A stretch of 64,000 nucleotides of DNA from CAIQJJ01 sp964606085 (GTDB taxonomy: Bacteria; Chloroflexota; Anaerolineae; Anaerolineales; UBA4823): positions 1 to 64,000 of the forward strand of contig CAZSFD010000009.1 of the NCBI GenBank assembly GCA_964606085.1, read 5' to 3'. Both the position numbers and the translations under genes were made by a program. Under the pieces are notes generated by a model, which searched no databases, was not told the origin of the DNA, and saw only the letters and a program-made list of their open reading frames with translations. Below are positions 1-7,193 of the stretch, one piece after another. Position 1 is the first letter of the stretch. Every line of letters begins with the position of its first letter.

Positions 1-53
1 TGGTTGAGGGCCATGTGCCGCAAGGCGTGGAGGTTCAAGTCCTCTCCAGCGCA
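1..53 (+). tRNA. tRNA-Leu(GAG), 3' part only
   Basis: The window opens inside a tRNA. An anticodon loop TTGAGGG (anticodon GAG) sits on a TGG/CCA stem, followed by a long variable arm with a GCC-GCAA-GGC hairpin, which marks a class II tRNA (Leu or Ser). The T arm is GGAGG-TTCAAGT-CCTCT, then the 3' acceptor strand CCAGCGC and discriminator A. The CCA end is not encoded. GAG decodes CUC (Leu). The 5' half lies before the window. Confidence 0.85.
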
Positions 54-56
54 TCC

Positions 57-81
57 AAAGCCGCCACAAGCGGCTTTTTTT
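57..81 (+). terminator. Rho-independent terminator after tRNA-Leu
   Basis: Stem AAGCCGC (58-64) pairs with GCGGCTT (70-76) across a CACAA loop and runs into a T tract at 75-81. It directly follows the tRNA. Confidence 0.85.
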
Positions 82-119
82 CTATCCACCCCGTTTTTCG
101 TTCTCAGGAGGAACAAGAA

Positions 120-869
120 ATGAAACGCATGATTTGGATCACCCTGGCGGGCCTGATTGTTCTGAGCCTGGCCCTCTCAGCTTGCGGCGGCGGCAAGCAA
201 AAAATCACCGTTGCCACCGACGCCACCTGGCCGCCCTTTGAATCGGTCAACGAACAAACCAAAGAGATTGAAGGCTTCGATATGGACCTGATCAAGGCCA
301 TTGCCGAAAAAGAAGGCCTCGAACTCGACATTCAAAACGTCTCGTGGGACCCGCTGCTGGCGGGCATGGCCACCTGCCAATACGATATGGCGATTTCGGC
401 CATGACCATCACCGAAGAACGCAAGCAGCAGTTCAACGTCTCTGACCCCGACTTTGCCGCCGGGCAGGTGGTGACGGTGCAGGCCGGTAACACCGACATC
501 AGTGGCAAAGACAGCCTCGCTGGCAAGACCGTTGGTGCACAAATCGGCACCACCGGCGCGCTCGAAGTGGAAAAAATCGAAGGGGCAACCTTGAAGACCT
601 ACGACGATGTCGGCCTGGCCTTCCAGGATTTGATGAACGGCCAGATTGACGCCGTCATTGCCGATAACCCGCTGGCGCTCGGTTACGTGGGCAAGAACAG
701 CGATAAGATCAAGACCGTGGGCGACGTGTTCACCGATGAATACTACGGTATCGCCATCTGCAAGAACAACACCGAATTGGTCGAGAAAGTCAATGCTGGT
801 CTGAAGGCCGTCAAAGAAGAGGGCCTGATTGATAAGCTGGTTGCCAAGTGGTTGGCCGCCGGGGAATAA
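120..869 (+). CDS. polar amino-acid ABC transporter substrate-binding lipoprotein
   Basis: This is a 249-residue periplasmic-type binding protein (SBP_bac_3 family) that would capture a polar or basic amino acid for the permease and ATPase encoded next. The start at 120 follows an AGGAGG-like site (AGGAGGAACAAGAA). The N terminus is a lipoprotein signal with lipobox LSAC (Cys about residue 20), so it is probably lipid-anchored. The family opening 'TDATWPPFE', the 'GFDMDL' segment and the 'G.QIGTTGALE' and 'DAVIADNP' segments follow in order. Length is normal. A hairpin terminator lies between it and the permease, a common way to express more binding protein than membrane subunits. The exact ligand cannot be read from sequence. 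Confidence 0.93.
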   Translation: MKRMIWITLAGLIVLSLALSACGGGKQKITVATDATWPPFESVNEQTKEIEGFDMDLIKAIAEKEGLELDIQNVSWDPLLAGMATCQYDMAISAMTITEERKQQFNVSDPDFAAGQVVTVQAGNTDISGKDSLAGKTVGAQIGTTGALEVEKIEGATLKTYDDVGLAFQDLMNGQIDAVIADNPLALGYVGKNSDKIKTVGDVFTDEYYGIAICKNNTELVEKVNAGLKAVKEEGLIDKLVAKWLAAGE

Positions 870-883
870 CCGGTTGACAAATG

Positions 884-924
884 ATGGCCTGCAAGCGTGA
901 AAGCACCTTGCAGGCCATTTTTTA
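884..924 (+). terminator. hairpin between binding protein and permease genes
   Basis: A 12-bp perfect stem, ATGGCCTGCAAG (884-895) with CTTGCAGGCCAT (907-918), is followed by TTTTTATT. It probably terminates part of the transcription or protects the 3' end of the binding-protein mRNA, with read-through into the permease gene. Confidence 0.8.
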
Positions 925-973
925 TTCAAAACAGGCAGAGCGAAATTCATTTCGCCCTGCGAGGAGCAATAAC

Positions 974-1789
974 ATGAGTGATACCCCTGGCGGGTCGAAA
1001 ATCGTGTCCATTAGCGGCAACGACCCCAACATGAAAATGGATGCCTGGTGGGGGCTGGTGATTGCCGTGGTGGTGTTGTTGGTGGCGATGATGGTTTTCA
1101 GCCCCACACCATATTGGGATTTGTTCCAGTTCATCAGCGATGGCATTGCCACCACCGTTTTTATCACGATCGTGTCGTTTCTACTGATCCTGGTGCTAGG
1201 GCTGGTTGGCGCATTGGGGCGCATGTCGAAAAATCGTGTGATTGCGGGCATCGCCGGGTTGTACGTGGAGTTGATCCGCGGCATCCCGCTGATGGTGCAA
1301 CTGATCTGGTGGTATTACGCCTTCCCGGTGATCATCGCTGACCTGGGCCAGCGGCTGGGCCTGGGATTTTTGAGCAATTACCAGGCCAACGCCAATGTGA
1401 TGGCGGTGGTCGGCCTGACGGTGTGCTATGGGGCGTATATGACCGAAATCTACCGCGCCGGCATCCAGAGCATCGCCAAAGGGCAGATGGAAGCCGCCCG
1501 CAGCCTGGGCATGAACTATTTCCAGGCCATGCGCTATGTCATCCTGCCGCAGGCGGTACGCGTGATTCTGCCGCCCGTTGGCAATGAATTTGTGGCCCTG
1601 TTGAAAGATTCGTCGCTGGTGAGCGTGGTGGCGGTGGTAGACATCACCCGCCGCGGGCGCGAGTTCATGTCCACCCATTTCAACCCCATCGAAACGTGGT
1701 CTTTTGTCGCCCTGGTTTACCTGGTGATGACGCTGCTCTCGGCGCGGGTGGTCAATCGCATTGAGCAATCGAGCAAGATGGAGCGCTAA
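974..1789 (+). CDS. polar amino-acid ABC transporter permease (HisM/GlnP family)
   Basis: This is a 271-residue integral membrane subunit. The start at 974 has GAGGAG about 8 nt upstream; longer in-frame starts run into the upstream terminator and are unlikely. A first transmembrane helix near residues 28-46 is followed by the BPD_transp_1 core, including 'VELIRGIPLMVQL' and the cytoplasmic EAA loop 'EAARSLGMNYFQAMRY' that contacts the ATPase. It ends 1 nt before the ATPase gene start, so translation is probably coupled. Together with its neighbours it forms a complete three-gene importer. Confidence 0.93.
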   Translation: MSDTPGGSKIVSISGNDPNMKMDAWWGLVIAVVVLLVAMMVFSPTPYWDLFQFISDGIATTVFITIVSFLLILVLGLVGALGRMSKNRVIAGIAGLYVELIRGIPLMVQLIWWYYAFPVIIADLGQRLGLGFLSNYQANANVMAVVGLTVCYGAYMTEIYRAGIQSIAKGQMEAARSLGMNYFQAMRYVILPQAVRVILPPVGNEFVALLKDSSLVSVVAVVDITRRGREFMSTHFNPIETWSFVALVYLVMTLLSARVVNRIEQSSKMER

Positions 1790-1790
1790 C

Positions 1791-2528
1791 ATGAACGAAC
1801 CGATCATCCAAATTCAAAACGTACACAAGCGTTTCCACAGCGTCCACGCTTTACGCGGCGTCAGCCTGGAAATTTGCAAGGGCGAAGTGGTCGTGATCGT
1901 CGGGCCGTCGGGGTCGGGCAAATCTACCTTGCTGCGCTGCATCAACCGCCTGGAAGAGTACGACGAGGGCAAAATTGTCGTAGATGGCATCCCCCTCGAC
2001 AGCGCTGAAAATATCAACGCCGTGCGGCGCGAGGTGGGCATGGTGTTCCAGTCGTTCAACCTGTTCCCGCACCTGAATGTGATGGGCAATCTGACCCTGG
2101 CGCAACGCGTCATCCGCGGGCGCTCGCAGGCCGAAGCCGAACAGGTTGGCCGCGAATTGCTCGACAAGGTAGGCATCCCCGAAAAAGCAGCTTCCTTCCC
2201 TGTGCAACTTTCCGGCGGGCAGCAGCAGCGCGTGGCAATTGCACGAGCCTTAGCGATGAACCCCAAGATCATGCTCTTCGACGAACCCACCAGCGCCCTC
2301 GACCCTGAAATGATCAATGAAGTGCTGGAAGTGATGCTCAACCTGGCACGCGAAGGCATGACGATGGTGGTGGTTTCACACGAAATGGGTTTCTCACGCG
2401 CCGCCGCCAACCGGGTGATCTTCATGGACGAGGGCCAAATTGTGGAAGAAGGGACGCCCGAAGTGATCTTCGGCAGCCCCATCCAAGAGCGGACGAAGCT
2501 GTTTTTGAGCAAGGTGCTGCATCACTAG
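1791..2528 (+). CDS. polar amino-acid ABC transporter ATP-binding protein (GlnQ family)
   Basis: This is a 245-residue ATPase that powers the importer. Visible motifs are Walker A GPSGSGKS (about residues 39-46), Q-loop 'VFQSFNLFPH', signature LSGGQQQR, Walker B ILFDEPTSALDP and the switch His in 'VVVSHEMGF'. The length is typical of the polar amino-acid uptake ATPase family. The ATG at 1791 directly follows the permease stop. It is followed after 8 nt by an SCP2-like gene that may be co-transcribed. Confidence 0.95.
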   Translation: MNEPIIQIQNVHKRFHSVHALRGVSLEICKGEVVVIVGPSGSGKSTLLRCINRLEEYDEGKIVVDGIPLDSAENINAVRREVGMVFQSFNLFPHLNVMGNLTLAQRVIRGRSQAEAEQVGRELLDKVGIPEKAASFPVQLSGGQQQRVAIARALAMNPKIMLFDEPTSALDPEMINEVLEVMLNLAREGMTMVVVSHEMGFSRAAANRVIFMDEGQIVEEGTPEVIFGSPIQERTKLFLSKVLHH

Positions 2529-2536
2529 GAGGTTTT

Positions 2537-2944
2537 ATGGCTCAATTTCCATCTGAAGAATGGGTGATCGCTGCCAAAGCAAAGCTCAACGACGATGCCC
2601 GCTACGCCCAAATTGCCAAAGCCTGGGAGGGCGATATCCGCTTTGTGATCGAACCCGGCGGGCCGCTGGCCGAACCTTGCTGGATTTACCTTGATCTATG
2701 GCACGGAACTTGCCGGGATGCCTACCTCGAAACGCCCAATAGCGCTGGCAAGAAGACCGCTTTCACGCTCAAAGCCCCCTACGAGAACTTTGCCAAAATC
2801 CTGCAAGGCGAACTCGACCCCATGCAAGCCATGTTAACGCGCAAACTGGTTGTGCAGGGCAATATGGCGGTGATGATGCGTTCCGTTCCAACCGTATTAG
2901 ACTTCGTGCGCTGCTGCCGCGCAGTGACCGATAAATTGGATTAG
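2537..2944 (+). CDS. SCP2 sterol-binding domain-containing protein
   Basis: This is a 135-residue soluble protein resembling the sterol carrier protein 2 fold, which has a hydrophobic pocket for lipidic ligands. The C-terminal half carries the usual elements: a stretch like 'FTLKAPYENFAKILQGELDPMQAMLTRK' in shortened form, followed by 'VVQGNMAVMMR', as in many bacterial SCP2-like proteins. The start is supported by AGGAGG seven nucleotides upstream. It lies 8 nt after the transporter ATPase gene on the same strand, probably in the same transcript, though no functional link to amino-acid uptake is evident. Ligand and role are unknown. Confidence 0.75.
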   Translation: MAQFPSEEWVIAAKAKLNDDARYAQIAKAWEGDIRFVIEPGGPLAEPCWIYLDLWHGTCRDAYLETPNSAGKKTAFTLKAPYENFAKILQGELDPMQAMLTRKLVVQGNMAVMMRSVPTVLDFVRCCRAVTDKLD

Positions 2945-2971
2945 GGCTGACCACCCCAGGAGGTTGCAACC

Positions 2972-3340
2972 ATGAAACGCTGCCGCCGATTAACTTGCTG
3001 TATTTGGGGGGGATTGCTCCTACTTGGCTTGCTGGCAACCCTGCCGCTCACCTCCGCGCTGGCAGATGGCGGCGGGATCGAGGCATCTACCACCCCCACA
3101 CCCACCCTGACCCCCACCGCATCACCGGCTGCCCAGCAAAACGCCGCGACCGAGTCGGGCGTTGAGGGGACAGTCCCCGATGACGATACGCTGGCCGGGC
3201 CAAGCGCCGCCCAGCCGACCGCATCGGTGGCCCAACCGGCTGCCTCAGGCAGTGCATCTTACTTGTGGCCGCTCGGTTTGCTGTTGCTGGCTATCATCGC
3301 CTTTGGCGTAATCGCATTCTTGTTGATGCGCAAAAAATAG
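2972..3340 (+). CDS. small secreted or anchored Thr/Pro-rich protein, function unknown
   Basis: This is 122 residues with three zones: an N-terminal hydrophobic signal (about residues 10-32, ending near 'SALA-DG'), a low-complexity extracellular stretch rich in Thr, Pro, Ala and Ser (about 38-90), and a C-terminal transmembrane helix (about 96-117) followed by the basic tail RKK. The topology suggests a short surface stalk anchored by its C terminus. No LPxTG motif is present. AGGAGG precedes the ATG. It converges on the lutBC gene with a single base between the stop codons and no terminator. No family was recognised. Confidence 0.65.
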   Translation: MKRCRRLTCCIWGGLLLLGLLATLPLTSALADGGGIEASTTPTPTLTPTASPAAQQNAATESGVEGTVPDDDTLAGPSAAQPTASVAQPAASGSASYLWPLGLLLLAIIAFGVIAFLLMRKK

Positions 3341-3341
3341 C

Positions 3342-5471
3342 CTATTCCCCCACGCAAAATACATACACCGCGCCCGGCCCATGCACGCCAATCGTCAACG
3401 CCATTTCGATGTCGGCAGTGCGTGAGGGACCCGTGATCAGCGCCGCCGAGTCCGCCTGCCGAATCTCGCTCAGTTGCAATACCTGGGCGAGATTTTCTTT
3501 GATATCGGCCTGGCGCAAAATGGCAAGATGAACCTCCGGCAGCAACGAGGCCGTCAACGGGCGGCCCGGCGTGCCGACCAGGGCCAGCGTGCCGCTCTCG
3601 GCAATGCCCGCCAACGCCCCCGTCAAACCGATTTTGATGGTCGGGTGATACGCGGTGGTCGTCTGAATGCCCGCCGCGTGCAGGGAGGCTAACAATCCCG
3701 GCGGCAGGGCGGCCTCGTCCCAGGTTTGGATCGCGTCAGCGCCCAGCGTGCGCAGCAACGCCAACACCTTTTCGTTCAGGCTGGCGGGAATGCAGCGGAT
3801 GACTTTGCCGCCCAGGGCAGTCAGTTCGGTTTCAAAACGGGTCGCGTCGCCGGTCGAGCCTGTCGAAACCGCGTCCGCGCCGGTTGAGCCTGTCGAAACC
3901 GCGTCCGCGCCGGTTGAGCCTGTCGAAACCGCGTCCGCGCCGGTTGAGCTTGTCAAAACCCGCATCCGGCTTCCACGCCGCATCGCCAGAAAAGGTGTCA
4001 ACGCTGGGCGGGGAAAATCTTTGCTGAAACCCCAGCCGGTGAAGGCAGGCAATTTGATCCACGCCGAACGCGGCGCAAGCACCCGACTGCCCAACCCGGC
4101 CAGGCGTTGCCCCAGGCGATACAGCCACGGATGCGCGGCGGCGAAAGCAAACAGGCGCAGCCCCCAGGCCAGGGGTGGCGGCGCGGCCACCGGCTGCGGC
4201 GGCTGTTCAAGCGGTTTCTTGCCCGCCGGGGCCACCACGCCCGCTCGAACCCGCAGCAGCAGCTTCGGCAGGTCAATCTCCACCGGGCAAATCTCCTTAC
4301 ACGCCCCACACAGGCTGGAAGCACGCGCCAACTGCCCGAAATCATCCGCGCCAAACAACGCTGGCGAAAGCACCGAACCAATCGGGCCGGGGTAGGCAGC
4401 GTGTTGGCCGTGAAGGCTGACGTAGGCATGGCCGCCCAGTTCGCGAAACACCGGGCAGGCATTCAAACACGCCCCACAGCGAATACAGTCGAGCGCCTCA
4501 GCCAACGGTGATTTCCGCAACGCGTCGCGCCCGTTATCGAGGATGATCAGATGTCTTGCGAGCGGCCCTTCGACTTCGCTCAGGACAGGCCCTTCTACTT
4601 CAGCGGCGCGGCGTGGGCGGTGTATCAGGCTGGTATATACGCTCAGCTTTTGCCCGGTGGCCGAACGGGGCAGCAAGCTCAACATCAACGCCAGGTCGTC
4701 GAAGGTCGGCACAAGGCGCTCCATGCCCATCAGGGCGATGTGAACCTTCGGCAGCGTCGTCACCATGCGCCCGTTGCCCTCGTTGGTCACAAGCACCAGC
4801 GTACCGCTTTCCGCCACGCCAAAATTGACCCCTGAAATGCCCACATCGGCGGTCAGGAAGACCTCGCGCAACCTGCGCCGGGCCGTGTTCGTCATCGTGG
4901 GGATGTCGTCGGTATATGGCACGCCCAGTTTTTCGTGGAAGAGCTGGCCGACCTGCTCTTTGCGCAGATGCACGGCAGGCGTGATCAGGTGTGACGGCGG
5001 TTCGCCGCGCAGTTGAATGATGTATTCGCCCAGGTCGGTTTCCACCACACGCATCCCGGCGGCTTCAAGGCAGGGGTTCAGGTGAATCTCTTCGCTGACC
5101 ATGGATTTGGATTTGGCGATGAGGCCGAGGGCAGGGGGCAGGGCGTGCCCTGAGCTTGTCGAAGGGTTGGCAGCGGTTTGTTGGCAAATATCGAGGACAA
5201 TTTGGCGGGCATGGGCGGCGTCGGCGGCGCGGTGGACGATGATGCCGTTGGCCTGGGCGTTGGCGACGAATTGGTCAAGGTAGCGCTCCAGGTTGGCGAT
5301 CACCTCGGCGCGCACGGCATGGGCCCGCTGGCGCAACCCTGCGGGGTCGGTCAGGCTGGCGAAGGCGGCGTTACGCCCGTTGAGGCGACGGCGGTTGTTG
5401 CCATCCAGGGCGATCTGCAGATCGGGGTTGGCGAGGGATTGGGAGATGCGGGCGGGGAAGGAGGGGGGCAT
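3342..5471 (-). CDS. lactate utilisation LutB-LutC fusion (iron-sulfur LUD protein)
   Basis: This is a 709-residue protein combining two subunits of the LutABC L-lactate dehydrogenase. Residues about 1-290 are the LutB LUD domain. Next comes a ferredoxin-like region with CIRCGACLNACP and CGACKEICP, for two [4Fe-4S] clusters. After a linker, about residue 540 onward is a LutC-like LUD domain ending with 'GPSRTADIE' and 'GVHGPGAVYVF'. LutB and LutC are normally separate genes. The start is taken at 5471 because the longer reading frame to 5534 is translated from word-repeat DNA; there is no clear Shine-Dalgarno site. Three repeat-derived peptide inserts interrupt it (positions 5141-5170, 4564-4608, 3851-3960). 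It lies downstream of lutA on the same strand. Confidence 0.88.
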   Translation of the reverse strand: MPPSFPARISQSLANPDLQIALDGNNRRRLNGRNAAFASLTDPAGLRQRAHAVRAEVIANLERYLDQFVANAQANGIIVHRAADAAHARQIVLDICQQTAANPSTSSGHALPPALGLIAKSKSMVSEEIHLNPCLEAAGMRVVETDLGEYIIQLRGEPPSHLITPAVHLRKEQVGQLFHEKLGVPYTDDIPTMTNTARRRLREVFLTADVGISGVNFGVAESGTLVLVTNEGNGRMVTTLPKVHIALMGMERLVPTFDDLALMLSLLPRSATGQKLSVYTSLIHRPRRAAEVEGPVLSEVEGPLARHLIILDNGRDALRKSPLAEALDCIRCGACLNACPVFRELGGHAYVSLHGQHAAYPGPIGSVLSPALFGADDFGQLARASSLCGACKEICPVEIDLPKLLLRVRAGVVAPAGKKPLEQPPQPVAAPPPLAWGLRLFAFAAAHPWLYRLGQRLAGLGSRVLAPRSAWIKLPAFTGWGFSKDFPRPALTPFLAMRRGSRMRVLTSSTGADAVSTGSTGADAVSTGSTGADAVSTGSTGDATRFETELTALGGKVIRCIPASLNEKVLALLRTLGADAIQTWDEAALPPGLLASLHAAGIQTTTAYHPTIKIGLTGALAGIAESGTLALVGTPGRPLTASLLPEVHLAILRQADIKENLAQVLQLSEIRQADSAALITGPSRTADIEMALTIGVHGPGAVYVFCVGE
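3851..3960 (-). repeat. 30-bp tandem repeat, about 3.7 copies, inside lutBC
   Basis: Units begin at 3851, 3881, 3911 and 3941, each containing the core GAGCCTGTCGAAACC. The period of 30 is a multiple of three, so the minus-strand frame stays open and encodes four rounds of a GADAVSTGST-type decapeptide in the linker between the LutB and LutC parts. The core resembles the GAGC-NN-GTCGAAG element found at 4564, 5141 and 26187. Confidence 0.9.
4564..4608 (-). repeat. dispersed GTCGAAG-type repeat inserted in lutBC
   Basis: Two adjacent copies of CCTTCGACTTCGCTCAGGA-like sequence. On the coding strand they are translated in frame as a VEGPVLSEVEGP-type insert in a loop of the LutB LUD domain, just before the first cysteine cluster. 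Confidence 0.75.
5141..5170 (-). repeat. dispersed GTCGAAG-type repeat inserted in lutBC
   Basis: The sequence CCCTGAGCTTGTCGAAGGG (about 5148-5166) is translated in frame as a PSTSSGHA-type insert within the N-terminal LUD domain. Confidence 0.75.
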
Positions 5472-5572
5472 GGGGTGAGGGAGAGAGGGAGCAGGGGAGC
5501 GAGGGGAGTTTGTTAATCGGGAAGAATGCGCCATTCACGAATCACGATTCACCACTCATCATTCACGGTTCA
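5472..5572. repeat. word-repeat tract between lutA and lutBC
   Basis: Positions 5472-5520 are GGGGTGAGGGAGAGAGG-type words. Positions 5531-5572 are ATTCACGAATCACGATTCACC-type words. The second tract includes the lutA stop codon and its last codons (NRE-stop), and the first lies directly before the chosen lutBC start. Similar words recur near 25215 and 37585. Confidence 0.7.
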
Positions 5573-6284
5573 ATACATCAGCAATATGCACCACGCGCGG
5601 GGTTTTGCCTAGCCGGTGCAGGCCGCCGTTGATGTGGGTGATGCAGCCGGCATCGCACGAGACGACCAGGGGCGCGCCGGTGGCTTCGATATTGGCGATT
5701 TTGCGTTGCAGCATGGCGGCAGAAATTTGCGGGTGTTCGACCGAGAAGACGCCGCCAAAGCCGCAGCAATCGGTGGCTTCGGGCAGGTCAACCAATTGAG
5801 CGCCTTGCACGGCTTCGAGCAGGGCGCGCGGCTGGCGGTGAACGCCCAGCTCACGCAGCAGGTGGCAGGAGGCATGGTAGGTCAGTTTGCTCTCGTGGCG
5901 CGCCCCCAGGTCGGTCACGCCGAGGACGTCTACGAGGTATTGGGTCAATTCATGGGTGCGTTGGGCCAGGGCCTGGGCGCGTGGCAGCCAGCGCGGGTCA
6001 TCGGCGAAGAGTTCGGGGTATTGATGGCAGATCATCGCCGCGCAAGAGCCGGAGGGGACAATCACCGGGCCGGAGGTTTTCTCGAAGATGCGGATGGTGT
6101 GTTCGGCCATCTTGCGGGCGTCGCGGCGCAAACCGGCGTTAAAGGCGGGCTGGCCGCAACAGGTTTGGCCGCGCGGGATGTTCACCTGGCAGCCGGCGCG
6201 TTGCAGCACGCGTACCACGGCTTCGGCGGTTTGGGGGTAGAGGGTGTCGAGCAGGCAGGTGATGAAGAGGTGAATAGGAGGCAT
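5559..6284 (-). CDS. lutA: LutA-like (Fe-S)-binding protein, lactate utilisation
   Basis: This is a 241-residue protein with two CCG (cysteine-rich) domains, as in LutA/GlpC-type subunits that receive electrons in L-lactate oxidation. The first repeat shows 'TCLLDTLYP' and 'GQTCCGQPAFNAG', and the second shows 'YHASCHLLRELG' and 'TDCCGFGGVFS', which ligate an iron-sulfur cofactor. The length matches the family. The start at 6284 (MPPIHLF) gives the usual LutA N terminus; upstream starts would overlap the divergent gene at 6338. The downstream lutBC fusion completes the complex. Its last codons and stop come from repeat DNA. Confidence 0.9.
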   Translation of the reverse strand: MPPIHLFITCLLDTLYPQTAEAVVRVLQRAGCQVNIPRGQTCCGQPAFNAGLRRDARKMAEHTIRIFEKTSGPVIVPSGSCAAMICHQYPELFADDPRWLPRAQALAQRTHELTQYLVDVLGVTDLGARHESKLTYHASCHLLRELGVHRQPRALLEAVQGAQLVDLPEATDCCGFGGVFSVEHPQISAAMLQRKIANIEATGAPLVVSCDAGCITHINGGLHRLGKTPRVVHIADVLNRE

Positions 6285-6325
6285 GGTGGCTGGGTACGTT
6301 GCTTTCGTTTTTATCTTTCTACGGG

Positions 6326-6331
6326 TAAAAT
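6326..6331 (+). promoter_or_regulatory. -10 box TAAAAT, 6 nt before ATG (leaderless candidate)
   Basis: TAAAAT at 6326-6331 is followed by six bases and then the ATG at 6338. No ribosome-binding site is present, so transcription starting 6-7 nt after the -10 would begin at the start codon. Confidence 0.45.
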
Positions 6332-6337
6332 GAACGC

Positions 6338-6652
6338 ATGGAAACGCCGGTGAAGATTGATAAGGAATTGTATCAGAAAGCCTATGAGGGTTATCGGCAG
6401 TGGAATGTGGCCGAGCAGGTGGATCGGTTGTATCGGGCGCGGGCACGTCCAGCGGGGGAAGGGTGGAAGCAATATCAAGCATTATGGCATTTTTTCTGGC
6501 AAATCGGGCGTACACCATCCGAACGGCAGCTAGAACAGAATCAGGCAGATTGGGTTGAATACTACCGGCGCATAAAAATTTTTGAAGATTGGAGAGCCTC
6601 GCGTGGAAGCACCCCTAAAGTATGCCCTGAAAACGGCCATCGAATGCCTTGA
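6338..6652 (+). CDS. hypothetical protein upstream of a nucleotidyltransferase
   Basis: This is 104 residues, charged and rich in aromatic residues, with no signal peptide or membrane helix and no recognised family. It ends 50 nt inside the following nucleotidyltransferase gene, so the two are translationally linked. The position resembles the small partner genes of nucleotidyltransferase (MNT/AbiEii-like) two-gene modules, but the sequence gives no HEPN or antitoxin motif that I can name. It has no Shine-Dalgarno site and may be read from a leaderless mRNA. Confidence 0.6.
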   Translation: METPVKIDKELYQKAYEGYRQWNVAEQVDRLYRARARPAGEGWKQYQALWHFFWQIGRTPSERQLEQNQADWVEYYRRIKIFEDWRASRGSTPKVCPENGHRMP

Positions 6653-7193
6653 GCAATTGGGCTACCGCTATGCAGTCATTGGCGGGATTTCGGTTGCCCA
6701 CTGGGGCGAGCCGCGTTATACCCACGATGTAGACATCAAAGTGCTGGTGCCAAACACCGAATATGGTCAGGCGCGGGCAGCTTTGCGAACGGCTTTTCCA
6801 GAACGCGCCCGGCCCAATGCACCCAATGACCCTTTGATTGTTGCGGTGAAAATTGAAGGCGTTATCGTTGATTTTTTATTGGCCATGCCTGGTTACGAAG
6901 AATTGATCATTGAAAGAGCTACCCAGGTTGATCTGGATGGTATCTCGGCCTGGGTCTGTTCTGCCGAAGACCTGTTGATTCAGAAAGTGGTGGCAGGGCG
7001 CGGCAAGGATTGGCTGGATGTGGAAGCACTGTTGATTGAACGCTACGGGCGGCTCGATCAAGCGTATGTGCTGGGCTGGCTGGAACAGTTTGCCGAAGCG
7101 TTGGAACAGCCCGATTTATTGGTGCGCTATCGTGAGTTACAGGCCAAGGTGGAGCAGTTGGCCGCTCTCGGAAAGGGTTTCTCTCTTGTTTGA
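6603..7193 (+). CDS. nucleotidyltransferase-fold protein (AbiEii/MNT-like)
   Basis: This is 196 residues. Near the N terminus lie 'YAVIGGISVAHWG' and then 'THDVDIKVLV', matching the GG(S/I) and DxD nucleotide-binding motifs of the polymerase-beta-like nucleotidyltransferase fold used by many toxin or abortive-infection enzymes. A second acidic segment, 'EGVIVDFLLA', supplies the third acidic position. GTG at 6603 is preferred because GGAGAG lies six bases before it; a TTG at 6582 is the alternative. It overlaps the preceding small gene by 50 nt and the RNase Z start by 8 nt. Substrate is unknown. Confidence 0.75.
   Translation: MEAPLKYALKTAIECLEQLGYRYAVIGGISVAHWGEPRYTHDVDIKVLVPNTEYGQARAALRTAFPERARPNAPNDPLIVAVKIEGVIVDFLLAMPGYEELIIERATQVDLDGISAWVCSAEDLLIQKVVAGRGKDWLDVEALLIERYGRLDQAYVLGWLEQFAEALEQPDLLVRYRELQAKVEQLAALGKGFSLV

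Noticed and set aside
3851..3960. Regular 30-bp repeats considered as a CRISPR array
   Set aside because: The units are contiguous with no spacers, lie within a coding sequence and keep its frame; no cas genes are nearby.
6285..6518. N-terminal extension of lutA to 6518
   Set aside because: It would overlap the divergent gene at 6338 and adds a non-homologous, Pro-rich stretch. The family N terminus begins at 6284.
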